Numbered from the stretch's first letter, positions 11,403-25,008 are shown. The stretch is DNA of 64,000 nucleotides from Nymphaea colorata (GCF_008831285.2 NC_045140.1:17358370-17422369); one strand, 5' to 3'. Translations and numbers: made by a program. The notes: generated by a model not told the origin, from the sequence alone.

Positions 11403-14341
11403 ATGAGAGGATCTGATATATATGTAAGCAGATTTAGAGTTTGACATATCAACCCTAACCCTTTTCTTTGTTTCGTTTTGGTTGTACACAACATATTATG
11501 GCAGACAATGATTCCATTTTGACGAATTTGGCATGTAGCAGAGGGATAGAGATTTGGATGAATATGAGGAAGATGAACAGTATGAAGAGGACGGAGAAGA
11601 AGAAGCTGAATATGAAGGAGAGGATCATGAAGAGGAAGAACCCCAGCTCACCAAAGATCAGCTAGAATATCTAGAAAGGAGGCAAAAACTGAAGGAAATT
11701 GAAAGGCAGAAAATGAAGAAGAATGGCTTGGTTGTGGCCTCCACTAAAGAGAAAACACCTGCTCGAGATAGGTACTGCACATGTCTTTCCTCCTTTTGCA
11801 TCTGATTTTCCACATTTTTTTGGAAACTAAGATGCTTTCGTGTAGAATTTGATCATGGTCCTTCTATTTAGTAGTTTCCTTGGCACTTATTTTGGTGCCT
11901 GACCATTGCATGTTTTTTGTTGGCTGGTTCTTTTGCATGGAGTCACAACGGCCGTTGTTCTTTTATGTGCCTTATTAGTTCTTAGTCAGGATCTGTTGTA
12001 AATGCTTAGTTTGTGGGTCTATGATTGACCTAAATCTTCTGGTTAGTGATTACCCGTCTACGAAGACGAAATCATGTGGCAAATAATGCTTTCCAGCTAT
12101 ATCTCGGTTCTGTTTGTTGCTAGTCCTTTTCAAATTAACAGGATACTGTAGTAGCTATGCCTTTTCAAGTTTCAAATTTGAAATTGCTGAATATTATCAT
12201 TGCAGTTTTGGTTCCTTTTTTGGACCTTCTCAGCCAGTTGTTGCAAAAAGGGTGATTGAAGAAAGCCGTGCAATGTTAGATTTGCATCTCATTTCGGCCA
12301 GTGGACCAAAGGCTTCTTCACAGGTATGAGCACATGAGTATGATAATTAATTTCCAGATTTTTTGTTCTTTTGACCCACTTATTAATGCTTACAGCAAAA
12401 CAAGAATGCCCGGCACATTCCAAGTGCAAATACGAAGTCCACTCAGAGTAAGCAGCCACGTAGGCCTGTTGATCAGGTATGATGATTGCCACTATTCTTT
12501 AATCTTTAAGTACCCTACAAGAAGTGATGTGTACCTTGAAAACTTCATGGCACTTGCAGATCAAGACTAAAATCGAGAAACTTAAAGAAGCAAGAGATTA
12601 TTCATTCCTGTTGTCAGGGGATGCAGAATTTCCTGCACCAGCAAAGGAGCCTGCTGTTCAAAAGAAACCTGTTCCAACTTCTGGTGTGTCATGGTGCCCT
12701 TATGTCGACTATCTTTGTTTTCTGCTTTCTTATGTTTTCACAGGAAGGACTTATGTAGGTCGCTCTGATGTCTAAGATGTTCGGCCAAGCCAAGTCGCTG
12801 CAAATCGGAAGCCATCAGAGAGCAAGAAGCCTGCCAACCTGCTGCATGCTGCGCATGATAGAAAGCAAACAGTTTCAGCTGGTAGATCTCTGCCCACAAT
12901 CGGTGCAGAAAAAGGTGCTTCAACAAGCAAACTCAAGTCGTCTGGTGGGCACATGATGCTGCCCACTGGTAATGCAAGGAATGGTGAACGGAAATTTTCT
13001 CATACCAGTAACGGGCAGAATGCTGAAAGCAGAAAGCTCCCTGCTGGTAATGTAAGGAATGGTGAACCCAGAAAGCTTCCAGCCACTACTGCAGGGAATG
13101 GGCCTGGCCGGCCTATGGTTACCAAGGTATCAGATCAGAGGTCACAGGGTGCTATATTGGACAGAAAGAAGTCTGCTCATGCTACGATCCAAAGTAATCC
13201 TTCTGGTAGTGCACCAAAAACATCCTTGCCTAAGCAGCAGATATCTGTCCAAAGGCGGCATGTGGAGCAGGAGAGGCAGCCCCAGAGAGCTGAAAAAACA
13301 ACTGCTAAAATGACATCTTTACTGCCCACATCATCGATGTCTGCTAAGGTGGCAACTCAACGTCCAACTGCTATAAAACAACAGGTTCTCTTTCTTTCTC
13401 GCTCTCTTAAACAGATTCTCCTCTTTTGCTTTACTGTTGACTCCAATTTTTTTACTTCAGAATGGTAAGCTCTCAAAGCCACTTCCATCACGGCCTATGA
13501 GCAGCAACAAGACAAAGAAGAGGCGTGCAGATGAATACTCTGATGAAGAAGATGGTGATGGGGGGGATTACCGCAGTATGATCAGGCAAATGTTTAGGTG
13601 AGTGTTTTTGTGTTATTTTGGCCAAATAATTAAATGAAGTTGCTTTTGTGAGCGGGTGTGCATATCCTGGAATTTGGCTGGTTTGTCTGTCCAAGTCTGA
13701 ATGTCTGCCATTATGTTGTTCAGGAATTTGCTTCTCCAACGAGATGCTTTACCGCGTGTTTTTATGGTTTCTTACCATGTTATTGTCACTTGTAGGTATG
13801 ATCCTCGTAGGTACGGTGGGGTTGATGAGGATGATAGCGACATGGAAGTAGGTTTTGACCGCATTGAAGCAGAGGAAAGGAGAAGGTAATGATTTGCTTG
13901 ATCTTCCCTTTACTTTTCATCGAACTTCTTTGTCCTCCAGTAAGCATGTCAGTTGAACGTTTTGAAGCAAACATGAAGTATCCGAGTAGAACTTCATGTT
14001 AGTGGCAGTTTTTCTTAATTTTGATTTGTTCAGGCATGTTAGTGGTAGTTCTTCGTAATTTTGATTTGTTCAGGCATCTGCGAAGGCCGGAGGTAGGCTG
14101 TTGTAATCTTTAAATAAACCATAAGTTTTGAGGACATGTTTAGCTGTCTGCTGAATCCGCAATTTGTTTGCATGGACCAATCTATCAGATTGATTGATCA
14201 CTCTTCGTCTTTTGCTTCTATAGTGCAAGGATTGCAAAAGAGGAGGACGAGAGGGAACTTGCCCTCATTGAAGAGGAAGAGAGGAGAGAACGGCAGAGGA
14301 AAGAGGCAAAGAGGCAGAAGCTTAAGCATAGTCAAAGGTAG
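11403..14341 (+). CDS. SPT2: SPT2-family histone chaperone
   Basis: Nine coding exons join in phase to 508 aa: 11403-11423, 11542-11771, 12206-12323, 12396-12476, 12560-12683, 12777-13384, 13461-13597, 13796-13885 and 14224-14341 (stop TAG). The N-terminus is acidic (DEYEEDEQYEEDGEEEAE), then TKDQLEYLERRQKLKEIERQ. FGSFFGPSQPVVAKRVIEES and YSFLLSGDAEFP are blocks typical of plant SPT2 homologues. The C-terminal SPT2 domain holds DYRSMIRQMFRYDP, then a Glu/Arg-rich helix (AKEEDERELALIEEEERRER). SPT2 proteins bind DNA and H3-H4 and act during transcription. The middle exon encodes a basic, low-complexity region. Weak points are the seven-codon first exon (MRGSDIY) and the acceptor at 12775-12776; the latter is chosen because an upstream CAG acceptor would run into a stop. 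Confidence 0.85.
12945..13115 (+). repeat. Degenerate internal repeat in the SPT2 coding exon
   Basis: The protein repeats a unit of about 15-20 residues: LPTGNARNGERKFSH, LPAGNVRNGEPRKLP and TTAGNGPGRP, with an NGQNAESRKLP variant between. The repeat keeps the reading frame and lies in the disordered middle of the protein. Confidence 0.6.
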
Positions 14342-14991
14342 CGCTGAAAACAAGGAAGTTAACAATCTTATTTTCCTAGAATTTAGCTTGGGAGGAGAGT
14401 GACATGCTGTAGTTAGAGTTATCTTCATTCTAATTGCACATATTTTTTGGGTCATTTATGTATGTGTAACGTCGGGTTGATCCGTGAATAAAGAAAGCGT
14501 TGATGGTGCATCTTGTCTTCTTTCTCCTCGTCCCCCATTAATCGATCATAAGATTGGCACGTCCTACTACATTGGGAGGAGATCCCCGTTTATAAGCAGT
14601 TCTCCGTCGCGTTCATTTCTGGAAAGCATGGGCTACATCGAGAAATGGAGCTCCTATGGAAGTGCTACTAGTTGGGCATTTGATAGCATGAAATATTTCT
14701 TGAGAAAAGATCTCATGCTGTAGTGCAGCTTAAAATTTTCTGGAAGAAAAAATGGAGAGCTCACAGCTCTCAAAACTTTGGAAGAGCCATAAAACGCACC
14801 TTACAGAGCAGGAAAGTTCCTCAGAAACGTCTCGCGGACGTTTGTTGGCATCAAGTGCGGTGGTCGACCTGTGCCTTCCTCGCCAAACAAAATTTCTGAG
14901 CCAAAGAAAATTCTGTTCTGGGGTGGAAGAGTATTAACCTGTAGAGCTAAGATCGTGCTTGGTTGTTCAGCGGTTGATCGATTGGCATCTG

Positions 14992-15022
<31 letters not shown>

Positions 15023-16189
15023 TATGGTAGTAGCGGGAACTGCTTTTGGGTTGTGTGTTGGGTATTAAACATGTCCTATGTTTGATTCTGGAGGGTGCTA
15101 TTATGAGGAGTGTTGATTTGAGTTGAGGGTGGCTGTTCTTCAAGGTATATTTGCGTTATATTTTTTAAGGAAACGAAAAAGTTGTTTTTTTGTCCATTGT
15201 ATCGACTCTCTTTTGAATTACCTTCTTTTACTTGTATGAACAACTTTGTTTTTGAATGTTAGGTTATTAAATGCCCAATTTATATAAGCTGAATCCTCGC
15301 TTCTTGGCCAATCCCGGTCCAGTGTCAGCTGGTATTTGGACGGGCCAGGATCCTTCCTTCTGGCTTGTAACAGTGATACTGATGCCATTGGATAGAATAA
15401 AGTGCCAAGAAAATCGATCGCTCATCCTCTGAAAGAAGCGAACATCGAAAGCTTGTCCTACAAAGAAGATAGAGAAAAGTAATCATATTGAGAACAAGAC
15501 ATGAAATTAATCATATCTTTTGACATGAAAAAGAGTAAAGAACCTAATGAAAGAAGTGTTAAATAACGAGACATCTAAATTATAAAATAAAAAAGCCAAA
15601 AAATCTGTAACACGTGGATCATCAAAAGGTACCATTGGCATTAATAAGAGAGAAAGAGAGGGAGTGGGAGGAAAATGTGAATCCTAGTTAGAAATGGCTG
15701 AAGACCCCGTTGCCAATTTTTAACTTGGCCATTTCCATTGGTTGAGCTTTCTAATGTGATATCCTCGTTAAGGCTCGGTGATTGAGTCTCACCTTTGAAT
15801 TCTATAATTTCAATGTTTCAGTATTCCTTGTGCTTGCTTATCGGTTTTCTTTTCTAGCTTTTAGTATTCAACGCGACTAGCTTTTTTTCTATTCTCGCAA
15901 GCCAAGGGAAGCAACACTATAAGGAAAAAGATATTTGATTTGAACACTAATCCAAGATTCCAGCTTATGATCTTAAGTCCAAAGCTCTTGGTGGATCCCA
16001 CGGTAGAAAATGTTGAAAAACTCTTGAATGCAGCTGAGTCAAATTCACTATTCCATCCATTCTGGCCTTATCAGAAAGTACATGTTGACAATTACAATTT
16101 TAGCAACCCAGACAATTGACAACCTAACCCACAATTCTCCTTACATCTCCCGTTAGCATGTTCTCTTTTATAGTCCTATATATATATAT

Positions 16190-16228
<39 letters not shown>

Positions 16229-17040
16229 CACACACACATACATGACCAACATTTTCTGAAAGAGTGGAAAAATATTAGGGGATTTACTTGTCCAGGGTTA
16301 TTGTGAAATAAGTTTTGAAAATATGAATTCCTTTAAATTTTTTAATTTAAAGAAAAAGGCACTAAAAATCTAATGATTCTAACAAAATGGTGAACTTTCA
16401 TAAGTTTTTGGTCAGGTCAAATGGATATCGTATACTAAAAACTGACCTTTTGACAAAGGTAAAAGAGAGCTTATAAGAAGAGAGATTTTTTTTTTGTTTT
16501 TATTTGTCTATTTACTCGTTTACATAGTAACAAGTGGCATGCAAGTGAATTCTTTTTTTTTTATAAAAGAATCGCAAGGGTGAAAGTCCAAAATAATGTG
16601 CAGCAATTTTGTTTGATGAGAAAAGCAATGACATACGACCCTTTTTCGATTTCCTCATTGAAGTTGGAACTTCTCTCTGACGGCAAACCAAGAAGCATGA
16701 AAAGTTAGACGGCATTCATCATGTTAGAGGGGTAAAAAAGACGCACGCACCAGACGTGGCAAGGAAAAGGACCGGAAAAAAGAAGCGACTTTTCCGTTGC
16801 CATCATCATCTTAGCCAGCCAACATCAGACAATCTTGATATTGATTCTGCATTATTTGAAAATTCAGCTGCTACAGAAAGAAGTTGCAATCCTAAGACTC
16901 TGCAAGCAATTATAGAAATTTGGGAATAAATGAATAAGCGACGGATTTACGCAGCAAAACAAAGAGGAAGAAGCCACAAACTTTTCCAAAGTGTCTGCTT
17001 AGAAGCAGGCATGTCAGGAGCCTGGGTCCGCGTTGCGTCC
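14342..17040. other. SPT2 3' UTR and intergenic region before the CslE array
   Basis: It contains an (ATT)n/(TA)n tract at about 14994-15026, and a TA tract followed by (GA)n at about 16172-16225. The rest is AT-rich. Short frames such as 14484-14723 have no recognisable similarity. I see no gene. Confidence 0.5.
14487..14492 (+). terminator. Candidate poly(A) signal of SPT2
   Basis: AATAAA lies 146 bases after the SPT2 stop codon. The distance suits a plant 3' UTR. No transcript evidence is available. Confidence 0.4.
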
Positions 17041-17046
17041 TTCTTT

Positions 17047-17052
17047 TATATA
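17047..17052 (+). promoter_or_regulatory. TATA box of CslE copy 1
   Basis: TATATA in CTTTTATATAGAC lies 77 bases before the ATG at 17129, with a GA-rich leader (17098-17126) between. Confidence 0.5.
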
Positions 17053-17128
17053 GACAACCGTATCCATTGTTTTTATTGAAGGTTAAGTAGGACCGAAGAG
17101 GAAGAGGTGAGAGAGAGAGAGAGATAGA

Positions 17129-20100
17129 ATGGGGAGGGAGGAGATGAGTCTGCACAGCAGCATAGGAGCAAGAGGCAGAACCATGTACAAGTTGTTTGTG
17201 GCCTCAAATCTTGCAGGGATTATGGGCATCCTCTACTACAGAGCCACCAACATCCCCCGTGAAGGCCCCTCTTTAAGGCTTCTAGTTTGGGCAGCCATGT
17301 CCCTCTCTGAGCTCTGGTTTGGTTTCTATTGGCTTGTTACTCAGTCTGCCCGCTGGGATCCCATCTATCGATCCACCTCCAAAGATCGGCTCTCCAACAG
17401 GTACCCTTTTGCTTTTCCGTGTCCTTCACTCTGGTCAAGTAACAAGTGCTGTCTTCTACAGTTTTCTTTTTGTTTTCTGAATCAAATTTGTTCCTGACCA
17501 AAATCTCTGTTTAGTTTGAACATCTTCTGCATTTAATTGCTTTTCTTCCTTTTAACAGTAACAGTTTCATCTATCCACCTAGTTAGGGCGATCGATTTTT
17601 AGGTCCATCAAACTGCTGGACACCTGGTAAGAGTGCGTTGCTTGGTTGGTCCTGTGACTCCTGTCTTTGATCGCAAATAGCTTTCTTTGTATGCGTCCTT
17701 TCTTTCATGGGCTACCTTGACTATAAGATTATTGAACTACATCTGAGGAATTTCATAATTCTATTTCGCTGTAATAAACTTCTGCACGTGGTAATCTACT
17801 GTTGTAAGCCAATGGAGAATCAAAATCAAAATCAGGATCACAGGAAATGGGATCTCATTTCTCCGCTGAGGCTCAGGATTATATTACAAGTTTTGCAGAA
17901 AACATTAGATCAATCACGTCAACTTGATTTCTCGTATTGCAGGATAAACATCATAAAACCAGATGACATGATTTTAATTGGTACAATTTCCTTCGGCATG
18001 CATGTAACTCGATAGAAAAAAGAAAAAAAAAATCAATCTTCGTCTTTCGACCAAATTTAGTAGTGTCTACAATGTCGCACATGAACACGAGGGGAGAACT
18101 GTTTTTTCTAGTTTCTATCGCAGAAACGTCAAAACTTTTGGTAAACAAAAATAAAAAAACAGAGTTATGAATCCTCATTGCCCCTTTGTTGGGCCAGTTG
18201 GTGCTTCACAGGAAATAGCACAGGATCCACGTTAAACAAGCACTTGTTTAGAAAAAAGGAGTAAATCCTAAAATGGCATTTTGTACCAGTTGGTACAACA
18301 GGAGTAAATTCTGAAAAGGCATTTTGTTTTGTCGTTTCTTAGTTATTCGTCTTCTTGCTCGACCGCTCTGTAAATGATAAAGTGATTAAAGTCCGGCGAC
18401 CGCCTCTCTTTTTTAAAATTTTTCTTCGTCGAGCTTCACTAGATCTTGGTGGTCGGGCCTTGTTCACTGAAAATTTCATAGAAAGGCACTCAACGTTTCA
18501 AAGAATGGGATTAAGGTTTTAGTTCTATTTATTTGACTTTTTTTCTTAATTGCAATTTGGGTGGTCGAGTGAAAGAATTTCATTGACTCAGTTCAGCGCA
18601 TTTTCCAGTTCCCAACCCCCAAAGAAAACTAGTTTGGCCCCAATTTCAACGTGAGCTTAACAAGAACTTTCAATACTAACGATACAGCAAGAAACCAATC
18701 ATTTTGATTGAATATTGCTAGGAGTAAGCAATCATCTTGAGACAACAAAAACGTACTCTGTGTTTTCCATGGACCAAAAGTTGGTGAGAGCTTCGGCTCT
18801 TTGCGGACGGTGGTCTCCCCACTCTCACCAAAAATCTTAATTCTTTATTCTTTTTTCTGTAAAAGGGCAATGCTGTGGGACATCAGATTGTTGAAATAAT
18901 GTGAAGATTTACTTTATAGATCTGTGCCAACAGGTATGCACCGCAAAAAAAATATAAAAAATATAAGAAACGACAAGAGGACGGTTTGGAACCTGCCACC
19001 TCCTTGGAAATCGTCCCGTTTCAACCTGGGCAATTTTTTTTTTTAGTATTTTCCGTTCTATATCTCTTGATTGCTTTTTAAGAGTCACAAGAATAACGTC
19101 CGAAGAATTTTTGCTTCACCAAACGGACTGCAAAAGTAAGCCTACTAGTACTGGGGAAGTCGAAATTTTTTAGGTGTAATCTGGCATTTAGTTCCAACTC
19201 AAATAAAGTATAATTGATGAATTTTAAGCTCTATCAAGTTTATTACAAAAGTGACTTTAGTTGGGAACTCAATCGTTTGGATATAATATAATATTTGATT
19301 GGAATTCGAATTCAGCCGTTTCGTTCAATGAGAAAATCCAAATGAAATTGCAACTAGATGCGTACATAATTAATGGTTTTGATCAAGTGAACAGGTTTGA
19401 AAGGGAGCTGCCGGGGGTGGACGCCTTCGTGTGCACTGCAGATCCATGGAAGGAGCCACCGTTGCTCGTCATAGGCACAGTGCTGTCTCTCATGGCCTAC
19501 GACTACCCACCGGAGAAGCTCAGCGTATATCTTTCGGACGATGGCGGCTCCGACTTGACGTTGTATGCCCTCCTTGAAGCCTCTGCCTTTTCCAAGCACT
19601 GGCTGCCCTTTTGCCGGAAGTTTAAGATCGAGCCCAGGTCGCCGGCCTCATTCTTCTCCACCAATCCTGATCCGCCCCTCACCTCTTCGCAGGAATGGTC
19701 GACCATGAAGGTCTCTCTCTCTCTCTCTCTCTCTCAATGAGAGCCATAATAAATTCTATGCTTATTGGTTGTTGTTCTCATTCTCGTGATTGCGTTACAT
19801 GGTTCAGAGCTTGTACGAAGAGATGGCGCATCGTATTGAAAGTGCAGTCAGTTTAGGCAGAGTTCCACCAGAGATTCGTGAAGAACACCAAAGGCTTTTC
19901 TCTGAGTGGAATTCAGGCACAAACTCACGCGATCATCCAGCAATACTCAAGGTAGACGGGAAGATTTTGGCAGCAGGACTAAAACGCAAGAAACACTTTT
20001 TTTGGCTGCACATTGTTTATAATTCTGAAAACTCGATCATATCCTCGCTTTTCTTTGATTAATTTCAGATACTAATTGGTGGTGGAGACTCAAAGGCAGT

Positions 20101-22183
20101 AGACGTCGATGGGTGCCCATTGCCAACTCTTGTATACTTGGCCCGTGAAAAGAGGCCTGGCTACCCTCATCATTTCAAGGCTGGAGCTATGAACGCCCTG
20201 GTAATTTATTCACATTTTTCTCCTAAATATATGTCATATGTATTCATACATCCTCATTCTCATTCCTAAAAATAATTCTCGCTTTCTTTGGCTTGCATGT
20301 AATGAGCAGCTAAGGGTATCGGCCGAGGTGAGTAATGCTCCCATAATACTCAATGTGGACTGCGACATGTACTCTAACGATTCACAATCTGTAAGAGATG
20401 CATTGTGCTTCTTCATGGACGAAAAGACGGGAAGCCGAACTGCATTCGTTCAATTCCCTCAGCGTTTCGACAACATCACCAAGAATGACATCTATGATGC
20501 GTCGTTATTACTCTTCACCGAGGTGACTAATGCCCAAGTCATTCACTTTTCCTGTATTTTCAATATATTCAGTCGTCCTGGATCCGACCCCTTTTCAATT
20601 TCAATCTGCACTGTAGGTGAATTCACTTGTGATCTCTTAAAAAGTTCACTTTTTTTATTTTTTTTTAGTTTTTTTCTTTTTATTTTACCCGATACTGCAA
20701 TGCAGAAAGAGCTTCTTCGCTGATCACTGCGAAAACTTTCCAGGTTGAATTTTATGGACTTGATCGATTCGAGGGGCCATTGTATATTGGGAGTGGTTGC
20801 TTCCATAGAAGAGAGAGTCTTACTGGAAGGGAATATAGCGAAGACTTCAAGGGAGATCTGAATGGGAGGATGTGGAGCAAGCCTGTGGGAATGGTTGAAG
20901 AATTGGAAGAGAGAAGCAGGAAACTTGCTGCTTGTTATTTTGAAGAGAACACTCTATGGGGAACTGAGGTCCCTTTCTCTCTCTCTCTCTCTCCTCCTCA
21001 TTCCCTCTCTCTGTCTCTCTATATCTAAATCAAAAGGTGGGGTTTGTGCAGGTGGGATTGAAATATGGGTGTCCAGTGGAGGATGTCATAACTGGGCTTT
21101 CAATACAATGTAGAGGGTGGAAGTCTGTTTATTTCAGCCCAAAGAGAGCTGCTTTCTTGGGGCTTGCTGCCACTACCCTAAATGATGTATTAGTTCAACA
21201 AACGAGGTGGTCTGGAGGAGATTTTCAGATCTTAATATCTAGATACTCACCTTTCCTCTGCGGCCCTAAAAAAATAAGCCTTGGTCTTCAGATGTGTTAT
21301 TGCATCTATTGCTTGTGGGTCCCCAATTGCTTTCCCACTTTATGTTATGCTATTGCGCCATCACTTTGCCTCCTCTATGGAATTCCCATGTTCCCCAAGG
21401 TATGACTCTCGCTCTCTCTCTCTCTCTCTTTCTCTCTCTTTCTAACAGAGGAAATCTATGTTCATGTTCATGACATGGTGGCATCCTATATGTATATGTA
21501 TAGATTCAGATCATTTTATTAATTTGCAATGTAGACTGTTGGTCTGTTCAGAAAGACTGCAATTTATGTTCTGTGATGAGTTAATTATATAGTGATAAAC
21601 GTTGGTAGAACTGATCTTGCTTGACATTTTCTTAATGCAGATCTCCAGTCTTTGGCTTATACCTTTTGTATATGTTTGCATAAGTTCTTATGGGTACAGT
21701 CTGGTGGAAATTTTATGTGTGGGAGGTACATTTAAGATGTGGTGGAATGCACAACGAATGTGGATGATGAGAAGGGTGACATCCTACTTCTTTGCATTCC
21801 TCGACTTCATCTTGAAGCTTGTAGGCATGGGGGAGATGAAATTCACAATAACATCCAAAGTTGCAGATGCGGAATCAGAAACCCGATACAGGAACGAAAT
21901 CATGGAGTTCGGAACTGCGTCGCCCATGTTCATATTGCCCACAACACTTGCTATACATCACTTGGTGTGCTGGGTAGTAATGGTTTTCAGGGTGGTGGAG
22001 AAAGGAATTGGAGTTTTGGATGACCTGTTTGTTCAAGCTGCATTATGTGGCTTCTTGGTGCTCATCAGCCTCCCCATTTATGAAGCAGCATTCCTTCGTA
22101 GAGACAAGGGACGGATTCCTACATCAGTTACTTCCATCTCTGTAACATTAGCCTTGATGATATCATTCTTAGCTGCACGCTGA
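17129..22183 (+). CDS. CslE: Cellulose-synthase-like protein, CslE type (array copy 1)
   Basis: Eight exons: 17129-17400, 19395-19710, 19808-19951, 20069-20200, 20310-20522, 20744-20968, 21052-21399 and 21641-22183 (stop TGA). They give 730 aa, the usual CslE length. Two N-terminal membrane segments (about residues 20-40 and 49-70) precede the cytosolic GT2 domain. The domain keeps all catalytic signatures: DDGGS (D139-D140), DCD (305-307), VEDVITG (E444-D445) and QQTRW (483-487). GTYR-like membrane segments follow in the last exon, which includes [10 protein letters not shown], a block typical of CslE. CslE enzymes are membrane glycosyltransferases, probably of the Golgi or ER; their product is not settled. 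All introns are GT-AG here. Intron 1 is about 2 kb, far longer than in copies 2 and 3, and intron 4 is short (109 bases). Confidence 0.92.
17401..19394. other. Intron 1 of CslE copy 1 (1,994 bases)
   Basis: The donor is GTACCC directly after an AG that completes an Arg codon with the first base of exon 2. The intron is AT-rich with poly-A/T runs and has no recognisable gene or transposon end. The corresponding introns of copies 2 and 3 are 113 and 81 bases long, so this copy gained sequence or the others lost it. Confidence 0.7.
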
Positions 22184-23689
22184 CAGTGAACTGCAGCATG
22201 GTTGATGAACACTTGATTTTTATGTATAAGATTTCCTTGATTTCCTTTTCCCATACAAAGCAAATGTATTTCATTTAATAATACAAGGAGGGCTTTATGT
22301 TATCTTACATGTGATGATTCTCGAATATCTCATTTACCTGCAACAAGGTACCCTGAAAAGGACGTTTTCTTTGGAGAGACTGTTTCTTCATTTAAGTCAC
22401 ATGTCTCTCACGTCTTGTATCCAATTCAGAAGGGCATCGCAGAAATGTCTCATTTGCAATTCAAACAAGTAAACGATCCATATTCCATGGCACGAGATAA
22501 TTGTAACAATCGCAAAAACATGGAGATGGAGTCTTTGCTAGATTAGACAGGAGAAGCATTTGAAAATGTGCCTTTCTAAGTGCTCCTCCAAAAAGGGTGC
22601 ATCCTAAAAGTATATCCCGTGATTCTTCGCTTAATCAAGGTGCAATTTTACCAATTCCATCCTCCATACCCATTTCGCGATAAGGTTAGGAATCGTGAGG
22701 AATCCTTCGCTTATGGAACTTGAGAAGTTCTTAAGGACGTCAATTGATTGCTAGAGACAACGGCTGTTAGAAGGAAAGGGTCTCTGTTCAGGCGAAGGAG
22801 AAAATTTTTAAGGCATTCCAGCTAATAGATAGATAGATAGAGGGAGAAAACTCTCACTGGATAAGGTTTTTTCTACAGCAAAACTTGAGTTATCAGCGAA
22901 AGAAAACTCAACAGCAGCTGCTATATATATATATCAGACACCATAATTGACTTAGCCCAAAATGGTCAAAAGATTTTAACTCCATACCTCGAACTGTCGC
23001 TGTATCGAGCCACATGGATTGGCAACAAACAAAAAGATAACACGGAAAATGAGAACAAATTTAATTCCTTGAAGACGAAACCGGCACTCCTTGTCCCGAG
23101 GAGCCTAAACACTTCACCAATCTTCGGAAGCCACGCTGTTTACGTGCTTTGGAGTGGGGAATTTTGGTGGGGTCATCGAAAGGGCTTTCCTTTTTCCCAG
23201 TTTTCCCATTTTATCCTTTCATCGACTGCGCTTTTTATATCATTATCTTAATTTTTTTTAATTTGTAAATGGTCATGAAAGGGGCATTTTAGACCTTTTC
23301 CTCGGCAACCCCATCTCCTCCTTGTGCCTGTTTGGTAGAAAGTGAAAGTATGAACAGGCAATGTGAATACTTTATCAGTTTGATCAAGGGCGCAGGGTAT
23401 TGGCTTGTATTTTTCTAATTTCTTTAATTAAAACAAGATGGACACTTTATATTAATTTCAAAACTAAAAAAGAAAAAGGAAAATAAATCACCCGTATCAA
23501 TAACGTGAAATCAACAGGTAAAACTGGAACTGAAACTGGTTATATATACAGGCGTATGCATTGTGCAGATATTAATACATTCTTTCTAGTGACCCAATGA
23601 AAGTGTAAACCAAGATTACAAGCATACTCGAATGTTGAGGCCACAAAGAAAAGAAAAATCTGGCCGGCATAACTCCGAAGGATCGCACC

Positions 23690-23745
23690 CAGAGGCGGAG
23701 CCAAGGATGGGGCTGTAGGGCCCTGGCACCCTTAAAAAAATTTAA
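23690..23745. mobile_element. Possible transposon-end-like sequence
   Basis: The words AGAGGCGGAGCCAAGGATGG, then GGCTGTAGGGCCCTGGCACCC and an A/T-rich run, resemble ends of non-autonomous plant transposons (AGGCGGAGCCAGG type). I found no inverted partner or target-site duplication nearby, so this may be a fragment or chance similarity. Confidence 0.25.
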
Positions 23746-24350
23746 AAATTTACATGAAAATTTCATTTGTCTTATATAAAAATTAAAAAAGTGCTGTCAA
23801 AATTTAGAAACTTTAATTGAGAAATGACACCCATAAAAAAGGTTAAAACTATCATACTATTAAATTGACAATTAAGTTACATGACATGTGGCCCAAAAGG
23901 GCACCCTGTCAACAGAAAAGACTTCCTTGCACAGGACAAGTCCGATTCAACCCGACTGTCAAAACTGAATAAGAATGACAGAACAAGCACTATCTATAAG
24001 TGCAAAAAATTAACGGTCGAGTCTTCTTCTTAGCAAAGCTGATATGATGAATCGACTTCTCACTGTCCAGACAATGCCAAATCGAGATCTTGTGTGAATT
24101 TATTGTACATTCATCAACTTAGATTACTCAACACTTAAACTTCAATCTACTTCCCCATTTAGGGAGACGACTCAAATTATTTGAATTAATTTGATTAGAC
24201 AAATCCTTTATAAAATTTCAAAATTTGCTTTGGATTAGAGAATTAAAGAGTTAACCACCAAAATTTTGTTGAGCTTATAGAAAACCTTATTCTTTGTGGC
24301 ATAAAAATCTCTTCTAGAGGTTGTTTGATACCAAAAATAGTTTCCTATTG

Positions 24351-24630
24351 TCCAATGAATATATGAAAGCGTACTATGTTAAAGGATTTTATGAAAGATT
24401 TACAGGACATTAGCAATTTATTACTAGCCACTCACCCATTTTACTTTTAAGGTCTACTAAATCTTTTTCTTTTTTTTTCCCTCCCAATTAATATATGAAA
24501 GCGTCCCATGTTAAAGGATTTCATAAAAGATTTACAGGACAATAACAATGTGCTAACAATTTATTACTACTGACAGTCTCTAAAAAAAACTCACTCATTT
24601 TGCGTTTAAGGTTTACCCTTTTCCTCTTTT
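24351..24630. repeat. Diverged tandem repeat upstream of CslE copy 2
   Basis: A unit of about 130 bases occurs at about 24351-24480 and again at 24484-24630. Both contain ATATATGAAAGCGT, ATGTTAAAGGATTT, AAAGATTTACAGGACA, CAATTTATTACTA and a CTCA(C/T)TCATTTT-like end followed by a CT-rich run. Divergence is high enough to suggest an old event. Confidence 0.75.
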
Positions 24631-25000
24631 TTTTCCTTTTTTCCTCTAACTGCATGCGACCGCGGATTATGTGGATGAAAAAATTGAAGCACATAAAGCT
24701 GGTGCATTTGAGAAATTCAAAATGGAAACCATGAATTCGAAAAACTGAAAAGGTGAAAACTATTAATTGAAAAACATCTCACGTAGGGAAAAATAGAAAC
24801 TTGGTGCTGTACTAACTTGGGTGGACAGGACAGGAGGAATTGAGATGTCAGCCGCCCGCCCATGTCGGATCATTGTAGCCAGAAAATTATAAGCTTTGTT
24901 ACAAAGTCGTAGTCTAGTAAATTCCAAACTTTGGAGTCAATAACTTGGCAAATCCTGTGAGCTTCTCGCCATGCGAAGAGCCAGAAAGCAACACCCTTTT

Positions 25001-25008
25001 TATACATA
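25001..25008 (+). promoter_or_regulatory. TATA box of CslE copy 2
   Basis: TATACATA in CCTTTTTATACATAAAG lies 48 bases before the ATG at 25049. The segment TGTGAGCTTCTCGCC...GAGCCAGAAAGCAAC just upstream recurs before copy 3, which shows that the promoter was duplicated with the gene. Confidence 0.5.

Larger units (their letters stand above)
22184..24996. other. Intergenic region between CslE copies 1 and 2
   Basis: About 22465-22690 resembles the segment downstream of copy 2 (about 31010-31200): both carry a TATTCCATGGC(A/G)CGA core and AAAAACATGGA, then a TCTTTGCTAGA motif. It looks like a shared, duplicated 3' flank. A diverged tandem repeat lies at 24351-24630 and a possible transposon end at about 23690-23745. 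No gene is seen. Confidence 0.5.

Noticed and set aside
12744..12776. SPT2 exon starting after the CAG at 12741-12743
   Set aside because: In the required phase it meets TAA within eleven codons. The acceptor at 12775-12776 keeps the frame through the following 606 bases.
14484..14937. Two short plus-strand frames after SPT2
   Set aside because: They have no similarity to known proteins, no paralogue in the window and lie in the probable 3' UTR or intergenic DNA.
17707..18015. 102-codon frame in intron 1 of CslE copy 1
   Set aside because: No known motif, and no counterpart in copies 2 and 3. It looks like chance in AT-rich sequence.
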